Shown: piece by piece, positions 51,520 through 63,245 of the stretch | Position numbering within the stretch: position 1 is the stretch's first letter | How the letters are laid out: each line of letters starts with the position of its first letter | Source: Anas platyrhynchos | Taxonomy: Eukaryota > Chordata > Aves > Anseriformes > Anatidae | Reading direction: 5' to 3' | NCBI RefSeq assembly: GCF_047663525.1 | Contig: NC_092588.1 | Location: forward strand, 88,905,501-88,969,500 | DNA: 64,000 nucleotides | Notes under the pieces: generated by a model | The model's input: the letters and a program-made list of their open reading frames with translations, nothing else | Database searches by the model: none | Told to the model about the DNA's origin: nothing | Made by a program: the position numbers and the translations under genes

Positions 51520-51662
51520 CGGAGGAGGAGGAGGAGGAGGAGGAGGGGGAGGAGGAAGGAGAAGAAGAAGAAGAAAAAGAAGAAGAAGAAGAAGAAGAGA
51601 GGAGCAGCAAGAACAGGAGGAGGAGGAGGAGGAGGGAGACGGAGGAGCCGGGGGAGGAGGAG
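51520..51662. repeat. GGA/GAA purine tract 3 in the CDYL leader
   Basis: GGA units (51520-51560), GAA units (about 51565-51600), then GGA again (51614-51662) with few interruptions, ending about 70 bp before the CDYL ATG. In the ATG frame it reads as acidic Glu repeats followed by an Arg run. Confidence 0.95.
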
Positions 51663-51734
51663 GCCACACGGCCACCAACTGAAACAAAGTCTCCGCGAGC
51701 CCGCACCCAACTCCACCTTGTGAGGCTCCCCAGC

Positions 51735-51758
51735 ATGGCTTCCGAGGAACTCTACGAG
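51735..51758 (+). CDS. CDYL: CDYL first coding exon, short isoform (MASEELYE); rest of gene outside window
   Basis: CDYL is a nuclear chromatin protein. Its N-terminal chromodomain binds methylated histone H3 lysine 9 or 27, and its C-terminal crotonase-like domain has been linked to crotonyl-CoA hydration and to co-repressor assembly with REST, G9a and PRC2. Only the first eight codons are here: ATG at 51735 to GAG at 51758, reading MASEELYE, then a phase-0 splice donor. This is the known start of the short CDYL isoform, whose next exon opens with VERIVDK of the chromodomain. The paralogue CDYL2 begins MASGDLYE, so the peptide favours CDYL. The ATG has A at -3 and G at +4, and it sits in a CpG island. 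Reading past the donor gives Pro/Ala low-complexity sequence with no chromodomain, supporting splicing at 51758. The alternative upstream first exon of the long human isoform was not found. Confidence 0.9.
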
Positions 51759-51764
51759 GTAACA
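51756..51764 (+). other. CDYL: CDYL exon 1 splice donor
   Basis: GAG|GTAACA: the exon ends at 51758 and the intron starts with GT at 51759. The phase-0 junction matches the known MASEELYE/VERIVDK boundary. Confidence 0.85.
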
Positions 51765-51933
51765 GCCCCCCCGCCGCCGGCCCCGGCCCCGCCGGCCACC
51801 CCGCCGCACCCCGCCCCGCCCGCGGCTCGCCTGGCCCCGTGTCACCCCCAGCGGCAGGGCCCCGGCCCGGCTGCCCCCGGCGGGGGGACGGAAGGAGGGC
51901 AGGAGCCCGAGCGCTGCCGCCCGTGGCCTGCGC

Positions 51934-51994
51934 GGCCCCCCCCGGTCCCCCCCGGTCCCCTCCGGACCCCGCGGGTCCCCCCCCGGTCCCCCCG
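51934..51994. repeat. C-rich minisatellite (CCCCCCGGT-like units)
   Basis: Five imperfect units of about 8-13 bp built on CCCCCCGGT, just inside CDYL intron 1. Confidence 0.85.
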
Positions 51995-52054
51995 CTGCCC
52001 GGGAGCAGCGCTGACAGCCGCCGCCGCTCGGCCCCGGGGCGAGCGCGCCACAGC

Positions 52055-52090
52055 GGCGTGCAAAGAGGCGTGCAAAGAGGCGTGCAAAGC
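52055..52090. repeat. 3 x 12-bp tandem repeat
   Basis: The unit ggcgtgcaaaga occurs three times; only the last base of the third copy differs. Confidence 0.95.
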
Positions 52091-52310
52091 CGAGTTAGCG
52101 CCCGGGTCCGGAACCGGGCTGCGTGTGTGCGTGTGCGTGTGTGTAAAGGGAGAGGGAAAAGGGGGGGGGGGGTGTTGGTGCGCTGCTCCCTGCCGGCGCC
52201 GTCCCCGCAGCCGAGTGCTGTGCCACCATCCTGCGCGCCGCGATGCCAAACGCCACGATCGCGACCTGCCCCGAGCCCCAGCGCCGGGCACGGCTGCCCG
52301 AGGAGCCGGG

Positions 52311-52348
52311 GGGGCTCCCGAGTTGGGGCTCCCGAGTTGGGGCTCCCG
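52311..52348. repeat. 14-bp tandem repeat, 2.7 copies
   Basis: The unit ggggctcccgagtt occurs twice perfectly plus ten bases of a third copy, in the intron-1 part of the CpG island. Confidence 0.95.
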
Positions 52349-52561
52349 CACGCCGGCCCTCGGCGGGGCGGCCGCAGGGCAGGCTGGCAGCAGGGGAAGG
52401 GTTTTGGGGTGGCGGCGGGGGGTGCGGTGACAGCCCAACTTCGAATTTCCTGTCCTGTGTGTGGCAATTTTCACATCCTTGCCCTTAATTGAAAGGCATC
52501 ATGGTCCTCTTGGATTGAACTTCCTTGTTTTTATTTTGACGAGAAGTCATCCCTGGGAGTG

Positions 52562-52580
52562 CGAAGCGGCGGCCGCTTCG
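52562..52580. other. Near-perfect palindrome around a NotI-type GCGGCCGC core
   Basis: Arms cgaagcggc and gccgcttcg flank a single central G. It lies at the downstream edge of the CpG island. Confidence 0.95.
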
Positions 52581-52754
52581 GAGCCTGTCTTGTCTTTTGG
52601 GTAAATGGGGTAGTCACCCCAAGCCAAAACGGTGTTTATCACATGGTTAGCAGGCAGCCAGTCCGCGATTTATAAAAAAAATAATAATATTTATATCTAG
52701 AGGCTGGAATGCTAAGGTCAAAGGAGACAGGCGGCCTTCAGGACACTTGGCAGA

Positions 52755-52797
52755 AGGAGACACCTCGCTGCGCGCTGCTGGTGCGCAGGTGTCTCCT
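52755..52797. other. Inverted repeat, 11-bp stem, 21-bp loop
   Basis: Arms aggagacacct (52755-52765) and aggtgtctcct (52787-52797) are exact reverse complements. The loop itself contains GC-rich self-complementary text. Each arm contains the E-box-like CACCT/AGGTG, a motif bound by ZEB and Snail-type factors, here in a paired divergent arrangement. Confidence 0.95.
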
Positions 52798-54252
52798 CAG
52801 AGTGGCATTACACCCATGGGCGAACAGACCTGTGTAAGCCCGTGAAGGGTACCCCGTGTGGGCTTATGTCTGAAGCAAGTTGAAGGCTGAGCAGAGGTGC
52901 TGAACTGATGGATGAGAGGACTGAAGGCCTGTGTTCCCAAGGCAGATAAATCACGGTTAATTGCTTTGGCAAGTTTCCCCCATTCTCATAGCATGGCTTA
53001 AGCCAGTCTTGAAGGGATGATCCCTGGAAGTGGCTGAGAAACGTAGGGACCGCTCTGTGTAGGAAAGAATTGCCCAAAACTTGCTTTGACTTCAGGAAAA
53101 GTTCTGTCGGGTTTGAAGAGTTGGGCCCGTAGACCGTGCTGTGGCCAATGCTTGCGTGTTGCGTGTTTCTGGATTTGTTCAATGACCAACAATGGGACGT
53201 CATTTTCCATAGGCATAAGAATGACAAGAAAAGTTCTGCTTGCTGGATGCTGGGCTGAAGTTAAACAGTGAGCAGTCTTTATTAATCTGTTTGTTCGTCT
53301 TAGGCTGTGTTCCCAATGTTGACTTGTATGAAAGGCTCAGTAGGCTGTTGACCATGGTCATCCTCACTAGGAAGGTTACGCATCGTATCGTATTCATTGG
53401 GCAAAAGTGCGTCTCTCAAAATGCTTGCAACCATAGACTGCTTTTTTTTTTTTTTTTTACTTTTAAAACCAGTCACTTTCGTTCATTGTGTAAGTGCAAA
53501 GTTTACTTGAAGTGCCAAAATTGTTAATGCTTTTGGACTCAGATGTGGTCAAACTGTTGCTTGTGTTTGTTTTTTTCTAAGTTGCTGTTCTTTTTTGACA
53601 AGTTTTGTCTTTTGATGCAATTTACAGAGCCGTGCCTGAAAAATCAGAAATCATAAATAATTTAAATGTAGTGAATACTAATTTGGGAGGTATATAACTT
53701 CAAGTTGACTTGAAACGTTGAATATTGGATAATTTAAATTCTCTGTGAACTACCACGTTATTGACCATTTTGTGGATATTTCATTGTAATTAACGCAATA
53801 CAGTATTTTTTCAATCTGGTGATTGAAGTCCAGTGCAATTTGCTATATCTCCATTTTTCCTTCTGAATCTTCATCTTGTGTCTTGAATGAAAAAAGTGTA
53901 AAATCTATTTGAGATTGTTAGGCTGAGTATGAATGCTAACTGCTCCTGCTGATAGGTGCCATGGTTCTTCCAAAATACAAATGAGAAATCCGCTTATAAG
54001 CAATACAAATGAAGGTAAGTTCCTTTTTTAACAAAAAATTCTTTGTGGATTCGGTTGTGTATGGGATGATTTTTACTCTGGATATAAACTTGGTAGAGAG
54101 GGAGCCCAACTATAGGCCGATGATTGGGAATTCAAAGATAGAAACCTTGAAATATGCTAACAGGCTGAAAGGGTGACTTTGTTGGGCTGGCTGTATCCTT
54201 CATGTCATTTGTTCCTCTGCTTTCTCAGAGTTGTTTTAATGATGACCAGCGC

Positions 54253-54253
54253 T

Positions 54254-54279
<26 letters not shown>
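54253..54279. repeat. Poly-T run (27)
   Basis: Uninterrupted T tract in CDYL intron 1. Confidence 0.9.
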
Positions 54280-54284
<5 letters not shown>

Positions 54285-56433
54285 GGGAGTTGATTTGAAG
54301 AAAATGTGAAGCATTTATAGAAAAGCATTGAAGAGGCTGTCTTTTCTAGATGGAAAATGAAAGACAGTAATCTTGCCAACTTCTATGGGTGAGGCAAAGA
54401 GCATAGTTTTTCTGTTTGTTAGTTTGAGTCTTCAAGTGACAACGTGTCAATGAGGTGGACAGACTTGGAAAATTTGGTCAACAAGGCAGGTAAAGGAAAA
54501 TACAAGTAAAAGTGCCATCTTTTTTTTTTTTTCTTCCCAAATTTGTTTCAATAGGCGCATTTTACACCATCTTTCTTCATCCATGTCTGCTGCCTTCTGC
54601 ATTGCTGTAGCTTTTGAGAAGTTCTGTGTTCCAGCAAGTACTAGGGCTACTTTCTTTTATGTTGTGACAAGTTTGCTTTACTTTATGGGCTTGTTCCCCG
54701 CCCACTGCAAGACTGTTGCTTGTTCTCGTCATCTCCAGTGGAGTAGTTGTAAATGTGGTGCCATACTGCCACATAGATGGTTCGTTTGGAAAGCAGCTGT
54801 GGTTGCTGCCTCCGTAGTCACATCACTTGACCTCCTCTGGCAGACCCTTGCTGTCATGTCTGGGATTAAAGTCAGCCTAAATCGAGATTGCTGTGACAAA
54901 TTCATTTGATGAAATGTAGAAATGATCCTATAAAGGTACTTCCCTGGACAACTGCATAATCTGACAGGTGAAAAGTACCAAAGGCAGTACTGAAGCTGTG
55001 CTCAGTTTGGCAGGGTCTCTATCTTCTAAATTTCAGTAACTGCTGTACTAACTGCAGTGGAAATGTAGTGAAATTCTCTGCCTGTTGGAGATTTTATCTA
55101 ATCAAACGACCAAGTGTTTCCATCTTTCCTCTAGGTATAACTGTTACAGTTGATGGTTTACGTGACCCACTGGATCAATACATTTGAGTAACTGTAGTTA
55201 GACCTGGGCTGTGATTGCTACTCAGATTAAAACATTCCTACTGGGGTTTACCAGGAAGTAAGCAGAGCGATTTGTCTGAACCTCGCCAAGTGCAAGTGTG
55301 CATTGGTGTCTTTTCTTCACTGTGTATTTCACCTTGGCATTGCTCATAAACGTAGTATTTTAAAGTGACTTAACCAATTTCCATTAAAATATTAAAAGTT
55401 GACATATTTAAAGTCCTGTAGTCCAAAATTATATGTTTATTTATGTTTTATAGATTAGAAAATGTCTTTTTTTTTAAATCCTTCATGTGTCTTGCAAAAT
55501 ACATGCACTTTTTTTTTTTTATCCTAAAGTCTGTTGTTTTCAAGGTGATATTTCACTTCAGATGATGATTTGTTATTTTTGTTTTTATTTTTAGAACTAA
55601 AGCCTTTGACATTAAATTTTACCGATATAGTGAAACTACAAACTGAAACCAATTTCAGAAGCACCTGACTGAAGTTCTGTGGTCATGTATTAGTCTATAT
55701 GTCAAGTCTGATCACCTAATATGTAAGCCCCAAAGACGTGTATTCTATGAAAATTTAAACTTTGTGTATCCAACAGTGGTCTCAAGTTCAAAGAAATAAA
55801 AATAAAAATGCTTCTGATGCCATGGGCTCTTCTTCAACTACTGTGCTAATTTCTGAAATGGTAGAACATAGAAAACTGGAGGAGAAATGCTGTCACTTAG
55901 TTGAAAACTGGATCCTGCATGGGAATCATCAACTTAAAAGTAAAGTTTGTATCACAGTCCTAGTTACATTGTAGTAATCACATCTTTATCATGTTTTGTG
56001 AGCTTTTACCAGGAAGTTTAAACATCTCTTTCACTCAGGTTAGCTGAAAGGTGAAATCCACTGTCTGCTGTATGCAACTTGGAATGCACTGTAGTTTTTG
56101 GTAGCTATTTGATGAAAAACTGATAGCAACATAAAACCGATAATACCCATTTGGGCAGTAGCAATTGTTTCCCCACTGAAACAGGTTGTTTTTATTCAAT
56201 CTGTCTCATAGAAATTTCAAAGTATCTTGGGATATCTCTTTTGTTTCTTTTTTTTTTTATGTGACAATTCCTAAGATGTTGCCCAAATATCAATGACATT
56301 TCTTCATGAAAGGGGGTCTTACAGTCATTGTGCTGTAATGGCTGGATCTTTCTGGTTTTAGTTTGACAACAAATTGAGCGAATATTACTGCTCATTTCGG
56401 AAGAGATGAAAGACTGAGAGAGATTTGCTTGAC

Positions 56434-57176
56434 TAGGCCAAGTGCAAGGTCCTGCACCTGGGTCAGGGCGATCCCAAACATGAGTACAGACTGGGGGATG
56501 AACGGATTGAGAGCAGCCCTGAGGACTTGTGGATATTGGTGTAAGAAAAATTGGACATGAGGCGGCAACGTGCGCTTGCAGCCCAGAAGGCTAACCATAT
56601 TCTGGGCTGCACCAAAAGCTGCGAGGGAGGTGATTGTGGCCCTCTACGCTGCTGTTATGAGACCCCCACCTGGAGCTCTGCACTCTGCTCTGGGGCTCCC
56701 AGCACAAGGACATGGACCTGTTGGAACATGAGGATGGTCATGAGGATGATCAAGGGGCTGGAGCACCTCTCCTATGGAGACAGGCTGAGGGAGATGGGGT
56801 TGTTCAGCCTACAGAAGAGAAGACACTGGGGAGACCTTATAGTGGCCTTCCTGTACCTGCATGGGGCCTACAGGAAAGCTGGGGATGGACTCTGTGTCAG
56901 GGAGGGCAGTGAAAGGACAAGGGGAAATGGCTTTAAAGTAAAATGGGAGATTTACACTAGACATTAGGAAGAAATTCTTCACTGTGAGGGTGGTGAGGCA
57001 CTGGCACAGGCTGCCCAGAGAAGCTGTGGATGCCCCATCCCTTGAGGTGGTCAAGGCCAAGCCAGATGAGGCCTTGGGTAGCCTGGAATGGTGGGAAGTG
57101 TCCCTGCCCAGGGCAGGGAGGTTGGAACTGGATAGGCTTTAAAGTCCCTTCCAACCCAAACTTCTCTATGATTCTT
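56434..57176 (+). mobile_element. CR1 LINE fragment (end of ORF2 and 3' UTR) in CDYL intron 1
   Basis: About 740 bp in CR1 order: 'ggccaagtgcaaggtcctgcacctgggtcagggcgatccc', 'agactgggggatgaacggattgagagcagccctg', 'cagcccagaaggctaacc', 'gatcaaggggctggagcacctctcctatggagacaggctgaggga', 'ttacactagacattaggaagaaattcttcactgtgagggtggtgaggcactgg', 'gtgtccctgcccagggcaggg' and the terminal 'tccaacccaaacttctctatgattctt'. It has lost the 5' part. Overlapping frames of 60-140 codons here are fragments of its reverse-transcriptase tail with stops and frameshifts. It is in the same orientation as CDYL transcription. Confidence 0.97.
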
Positions 57177-59262
57177 CAAGAAGAGTGGAAGCTGTACATC
57201 TAACTTAAAATAGATTTTAGGATTAGCTGTTGGTCCCCCTTTGGTGACTTCCCCTTTTTAAAAATGGAGAGCTAATGGAAGAGCACCTTAGGAATGGCAC
57301 CACCACATTTAGTGCAAGAAACGTGATGCTTTCCCACATCCCTTGCCACATTGTCTTTCACCAGTTTGAGATATTTCTTATCTTCTGTCCCAGAGCTGTA
57401 GACAGAACCCAGGAGGCCTCGGTGCCCCCTCTTCTGCTGCTGCCTAGAAACTGCCTCAGCCCCCACTCTTTCAGCGTGTCCTGCTCTCTGCTGTGATACT
57501 GGCCTAGCAAGAATCTAGTAACTGCTCCTGAAGTCCAAATAGCCAAAGGAGTTAAATTCTGATTGTGTCCTCTGTAGGATTGCAAGTGATTCACAGAAAA
57601 GGAGATGGTTAACAATTTTCTAATGTACAAAACTGCTTTGTACGAGCATGTATATGTAATGTGCGTGTATATTATGAAAACAGATATATATATATATATT
57701 TTTGCTTTGACTTACCCATGTCTGTCAGGGCGGGAGAGGGAGGAGAGGAAGAGAGCAGGGGGAGAGATGCTTCCTCCACAAAGGATACGAGGTTCTGATA
57801 ATTCTTACCTTCACAGTCTCTCCCTTACAACAGACTGCAATTTTATTTCTTGAGGTTTTTGGGTCAATCAAAGATGTTGGCTAATGCATTGCCACTCACA
57901 CGTAGAGTTACAGAGTAATTACTTCCACCTTACAAGTCTGTACTATCAGAGAAGCTTGGTCCCACTATTCCTACTTTCAGTACCTCTTGAATGAGGATGA
58001 ATTGTTGGACACACTGAACTTAACAATACATGCCACAGCCTCTTGTTCTTCAGGAAGCTTGATACAGCTGAAACAGCATCAGTGATGCAGTATCCCCCTT
58101 TGACTTCTCACTGGGTGCAGCTTCATTTATTCCTGACCACTGTGGCATGACTGACCTGTGCCAAAGCCACGGAAGAAACAAGTTACTAACTGTTACGGTT
58201 TCGTCTCTCTCTCATAAATACTCTGTGCTTACAAAGGTTGTACTTCATACAAAGCATTGACAACCAGAATGACTTTTTAAATATGTCATAACTGGATGTG
58301 CAGATGTGTTAGATAAAACTGATATGCAGGCCAATAATGCCACTCATAATGTACTATAACAAACTCCAAATCTGGTGTCACTGGGTAATGTATTATTTTT
58401 GGATATCTGCTGAAAGAGTGAGCTCTACAGACTGTATTTGTAAGGTAAAAGGGAATATGTAAGTCCTGTTAACTTCTTCTGTGCCTTTGAGGTTTTGGAT
58501 GGATGTTGTGATGAGGTATGTGATGACCTTAATTTGTCAATAAATACAGGATTGTTGGGTTTTTGTTCATCTTTGAGTTGGACATTTGTAATTTTCATAT
58601 TAAGTGTACAGTGTGCTTTCTCTGACAATATATTGTTAGTCTAGAAAATACCTTAAGAATGAGAGCTCTGTATTTTTCATTATCAAATATATTATCCAAA
58701 GTCATAACATCTCCCCAAGGAGAGCTTTTATTTTTCCAATTTTTGATGGGCTTTCAATATTTACAAACAAGAATATTATGCTCTTTGAAATAATTTCTTT
58801 GAACTTCCCTCCATACTACTTAGGGGAAAAGAAAATTAGCATGTTACTGGTTCTGTACAGTATAAAGGCAAGAATATTTACTGTTTTAATAAACATCCTC
58901 AGAAGATTTCCGTGTGTCCCTTAACAGTGACCTGCTGTAGATCTTTTGCAAGGAATCTACAAACATGTATGAATACATAGATGGATATTAGAAAAAAAAG
59001 AAAAAAACATAGATTTTCATGTTTGTAATGATTTTAAAGCCATTTTGCTAGCATTAAAATGTGAAGTAAAGTAACTATTAGATAAATAGTTGAAAGATAC
59101 TTAGTAATTTTGCTGAATAGCGAAACAAAGTAATTACCATAACTGGGTTTTGGATTTTGTGATAGATTTTGTGATTCTTCAGTGAGGTTGCACAGTTTAT
59201 AATCGTACTGCATAAAATAAATTAGTACAACTCTGATCAAATCTTGCTTCTAGGCCATGTTG

Positions 59263-59354
59263 TTTTATTTTATTTTATTTTATTTTATTTTATTTTATTT
59301 TATTTTATTTTATTTTATTTTATTTTATTTTATTTTATTTTATTTTATTTTATT
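59263..59354. repeat. (TTTTA)n pentanucleotide array, about 18 units
   Basis: About 92 bp of uninterrupted TTTTA in CDYL intron 1, with no visible interruption by another pentamer. Confidence 0.97.
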
Positions 59355-62300
59355 CTGTGGAGAAAGATAAAGTAAATGTTTTAAGTGGCCTAACCACATT
59401 TATAGTTGTGCTTCTCCAACTCTTCTGCCCCCACAGTTTCTGAAAGTTTCACAGCTTTTCTGTAAATTAAGACTTATGTTCAGTCTTTGCTGATTGTCAT
59501 AATAGCATCTGAAAAATCAAACCCTGTTTTTCAGAGTATGTTGGATAGATACAGAAGGAAGGAAAAATCTTTCTTCCTTTCTGACTGGGATTTTCATTTT
59601 GCAAGTGCTAATGCATACCTCTGTAAGAATTTCTACTTGATGTAAAGCACTAGTTTACAGAAAGTTGTTTGTTTCAAGGAATAATAATAAATAAATGGTT
59701 TTAGTCTAAAGCCATTGGATATACATTTTACAGATACGCAAGTGGGAAAACCATTGAGGTACGTTTTTAAGTCAGTTGAAATATATACAACTTCAAAATA
59801 CTTCTCTGACACTGTGTTGTGTTGGATGTTGTATTTAGTAGATACTCAAAAGTCGGTATTTTTTGAAGTTCTTTCCATAAAACAGTTATCTGATGAAACA
59901 TCATCTGCATATTGACAACACTTGAATGTAGAAATATTAAGGGTTCAAAACAATTCAAAGTAACTTCAGGAAAATTAGCTGGATTATAGTTTGGCTAGTT
60001 GCTATGTAATAGTTATGCTTGATTTTAGCACCTGATTTTCCCCAGTTACATGTATAAAATATAGCGTGTGCCAGCACAGTGTGACTCTTCAGTCATATTT
60101 TACTGGCCAGGTCATGTACAAGGTTAAAACTAACAGACCTGGAATTGTGTCTTGAAGAAATAATGAGATTGTAAAACTATATGCATTGTCACAAAAGATC
60201 TGCCCAGTTCAGCATCCTGGTTCCTATCGCTGGTCAGTAATGTCCATCTGTCAGTAACGATAGAGGGGAAAAATGGGAAATGTAGCACAGCAGTAATCAC
60301 TGGGAGCTTTTGTGGTTCATTTTGCTGGGGCCAAGAGAGATTTTAGCTGTGGCTTTAAAACTTGGGCAATGTAACCCAAGCCTTCCAGGTGTTGATGCCT
60401 GCTGGAGGGCGGCTGACAGAGGCTCCAGCAAGGACAGGCACACCCGTAGGAAAAGCGATGCCTCACACATCTGTAATTTCTGTTGGTATTGGTAGGGCAT
60501 GATGTGAGCGGGAATACAGCATGATTGCCAGATCTCTCGCTCTGTGTGTTGAGCTAAACTTTTGCTGCTTCCTTTCAGGATGTTTCTAAACACACTCTGG
60601 TGTGTCATTCAAATGGTAGAGTTTAAGGCATTTGTACAAGTCTTCTCTTAGCCAAAACCACTAAAAGATCGCTGTTACTAAACATGGCTTTAACTTGAAC
60701 CTAAGTTTTCAAGAAGAGGTTGTTATTGTACATGTATATGATCAAACAAAACAGAAGCATCAGCTCCAGATAAAATCTAAAATTATCAACATTGTACACT
60801 CTAGATAGCCGCAGTTTGTGGTGGAGACTTGGTATACTAAAGGACTAAATATACTAAATATACTAAAAGACAAAATAAGGACTGGCTAACTGCTTTGTGT
60901 GGGTAGACTCCTAGTTTAGAAAAGTTAGAGAGAGGAATATTGCCATAGAATAAAACAAATTGTAATCACAAACTCCAGGAATTAATCTCACTATTTGAAA
61001 TTAATACCATTTTGTAAGTGTGACATAGTAGATTGTGCTGGAGTGTAATCTTTCTAAAATTGGGAAGATGGGTGGATAACATTTCCTTAAAGAGGAAAAA
61101 TCAGTTTGTTTGTTTAGCTATGTAGACTTTTTGCCATGCAGTAACACTATGTGGTAGCTCTGAGATGGCTCCTCATGGTTTCAGGGCTGAGATATGCTTG
61201 TTTGGGTCATAGATAAGGACCTGAAGTGATCTTTGATTATTAACAGGGCTTTCTAAGAACAAAGAAACATGAAGAAAGAAGAAGTGATGGTGTTTTCATC
61301 ACACGGAGAATCTTGAGCTTTTGTTCTCAGTGTACTTATCTGCGGAATTACCTCATAAACATAGTTGCTGTCAGAGAATGTGTTTAAAGCCAATGCTACA
61401 GTCAGTTGTGTGAGCATTTCTAGCTAAACGATTTCTAATGCTTTCTGAAGGTGACACTGCAGATTGTCTTCCTCTGGAAGACTGGGCTTCCATAGAAACA
61501 ACTACCTACTGTCTTTCGCAGCTGAAGAAATAACTAGATGTGCAAACATTCCCAAGGGCAATGGAAGTTTTAAATTAGTGCAGTTTTAGAGGAGTCAATC
61601 AATTTTCACTTATGATACAGTAAGGTCAGAAGATTCAAAGTTAAAATTTAAACTCAGCATACACTGGGTTGTTCATAGTGTGTGTAAGTATCTAGAGAAG
61701 GTTAAAGCCCAACTTACAAAGTTCTTTTCGAATTTCTTCTTTTCTTTGTCTGGTTCATGTGCTTAGTGTTATGCACTTCTTGTTTTGGTTTGATTATACA
61801 AAAGGCTGTGTGTTGAGCAGGAGACGAAAGGACATTTGATATCTATTTTGCTTTAGTTGAAAAGAAACATACATGAGACAATGTGAAAGACAAGTCTAGT
61901 GCTAGTTTAATATCATGATTTTTGAGAGGCATAGCTTCCAGAGAATCAAAGCTGGATAAGCTGTATTTTTACCCAGGTCATTGCTGATCATCAAGGGACG
62001 GTGATCAATAACAACAAAGGATTTTGGTGCCGATGGCAAATAAAGTAGCTTCCTGTTTCGAAAGGTCCATAAACGTTTCAGATTCTATTTCACTCAAGTT
62101 AGAGGCATCTCTCTCAGATCAGGGTAGCTGCTTAATTGATTTGTTTTTCCTTTCTACCACATTATACTCATCAAATCTCCAGAGGTTTATTTATTGTATG
62201 TGCTTTGTATTGTATTTATTATATGTGCTTATTTATTTAAATTGCCCAAGAATAAAATATTACCTTCTGAATTAGATAGAAATAATTTTCTTTAGGGATG

Positions 62301-63200
62301 CTTCTTTGCGATGTGACATTGTAAGACTGTCAAAACGTGAAAGACAGTATACACCCATCTTAATTCTATGCAAACAGCGCCATGCTTCTCTACTTTCTTA
62401 TCAGTGAAGGTTGAATAGCAGGGCTGTTTGTCTTTTATTGGATTTATTATTATTAGAAATGCTTATTGATGTACATCATTATTAAAACACCTAATTTTTC
62501 CAACCAATTACTTACAGGTGAAATGCTGAAGAAGCATGTTGAATGAGATGTGTGTTTTGGAGATTGTCTCTGATGCCATCAGTGACAAAACATGGATTTA
62601 ATGAGAAGATAGGATGAGTCTGTCCCATGGATGCTAGGGCTTGACCCACATCTAGTGATAGATGAAACATATTACTGTTACTCGCCTATTCTTAAGTTAT
62701 TTTGCTATGATCAACCAGATGAAACTGTTCTATTCTAGCTTTCATACTTTTAGATACTTGTGAAAAGCAATGAATGACACACAGTTGTCAGTTAAGTTAC
62801 AGTTAAAATAGTGTGAGATAAAATTTCTTTTCAGTGTAAATGAAGATAATTGTTAATCATTCTTTACTGTTATTGGTCTGTAAAGTGTGGAGTTCCAGTC
62901 TTTATTGCTGAGTGTTATTTGAACACTTTCAATATTAATTGAATTATTCAACGTTAAAGTTGTTACTCAAGTAATTACAACCTAGTTTATTCTAAAGAAT
63001 GTAATCCTCTGCAGTTGGACATATTTATTTCTAATCAAAGCTAATAGATGTAACAAAACGGAGTCATTGCATGCATAAAAAAATAATTTCTTTTATTATG
63101 TCATTATTATTGTCAAGTAAAAAAATGTCCTTTGGCTTCTTTGCTTGTTCTTGATGGACATTTTTATAAATATTGGGAATTAATAACATTCATTATTCTA

Positions 63201-63204
<4 letters not shown>

Positions 63205-63243
<39 letters not shown>
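63205..63243. repeat. (TA)n dinucleotide repeat, about 19 units
   Basis: Pure TA run followed by a short TG stretch. Confidence 0.95.

Positions 63244-63245
<2 letters not shown>

Larger units (their letters stand above)
50800..52600 (+). promoter_or_regulatory. CDYL: CpG island promoter of CDYL
   Basis: An abrupt change from AT-rich DNA to dense CpG begins near 50,810 and fades near 52,600. It surrounds the CDYL first coding exon, as in many broadly expressed vertebrate genes. No TATA box at a sensible distance is seen. GC-box-like GGGCGG/CCGCCC text and alternating GCGCA motifs that resemble NRF1 half-sites (around 51,404-51,428) are frequent. The transcription start cannot be fixed from sequence; it should lie upstream of 51735, probably in the purine-rich part. 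Several upstream ATGs (for example 51119) could form upstream open frames if the leader is long. Confidence 0.85.
52601..56433 (+). other. CDYL: CDYL intron 1, proximal part
   Basis: AT-rich intronic sequence downstream of the island. No chromodomain-coding exon and no clear exon of any kind. A 108-codon frame at 54583-54909 is hydrophobic/cysteine-rich with no recognised domain and starts without supporting context. Poly-T runs occur near 53,441, 54,253 and 54,519. Confidence 0.7.

Noticed and set aside
50797-51736. Long frames of 140-279 codons on both strands in the CpG island (poly-Glu, poly-Arg, poly-Ser, poly-Leu)
   Set aside because: GC and GGA bias removes stops in all frames. They overlap each other and lack domains; only the CDYL ATG is supported by homology.
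51231-52430. A 399-codon frame containing the CDYL start
   Set aside because: Beyond codon 8 of CDYL it is Pro/Ala/Arg low-complexity read through a good splice donor, and the expected chromodomain text is absent.
51475-52492. Frames of 210-330 codons on both strands across the island and early intron
   Set aside because: Low-complexity GC-rich sequence with no recognisable domain; shadows of one another.
54583-54909. 108-codon frame in CDYL intron 1
   Set aside because: Cys/Trp/Val-rich with no known domain; length is within chance expectation for the region.
56551-57060. Frames of 60-140 codons
   Set aside because: Remnants of the CR1 ORF2 end, not host genes.
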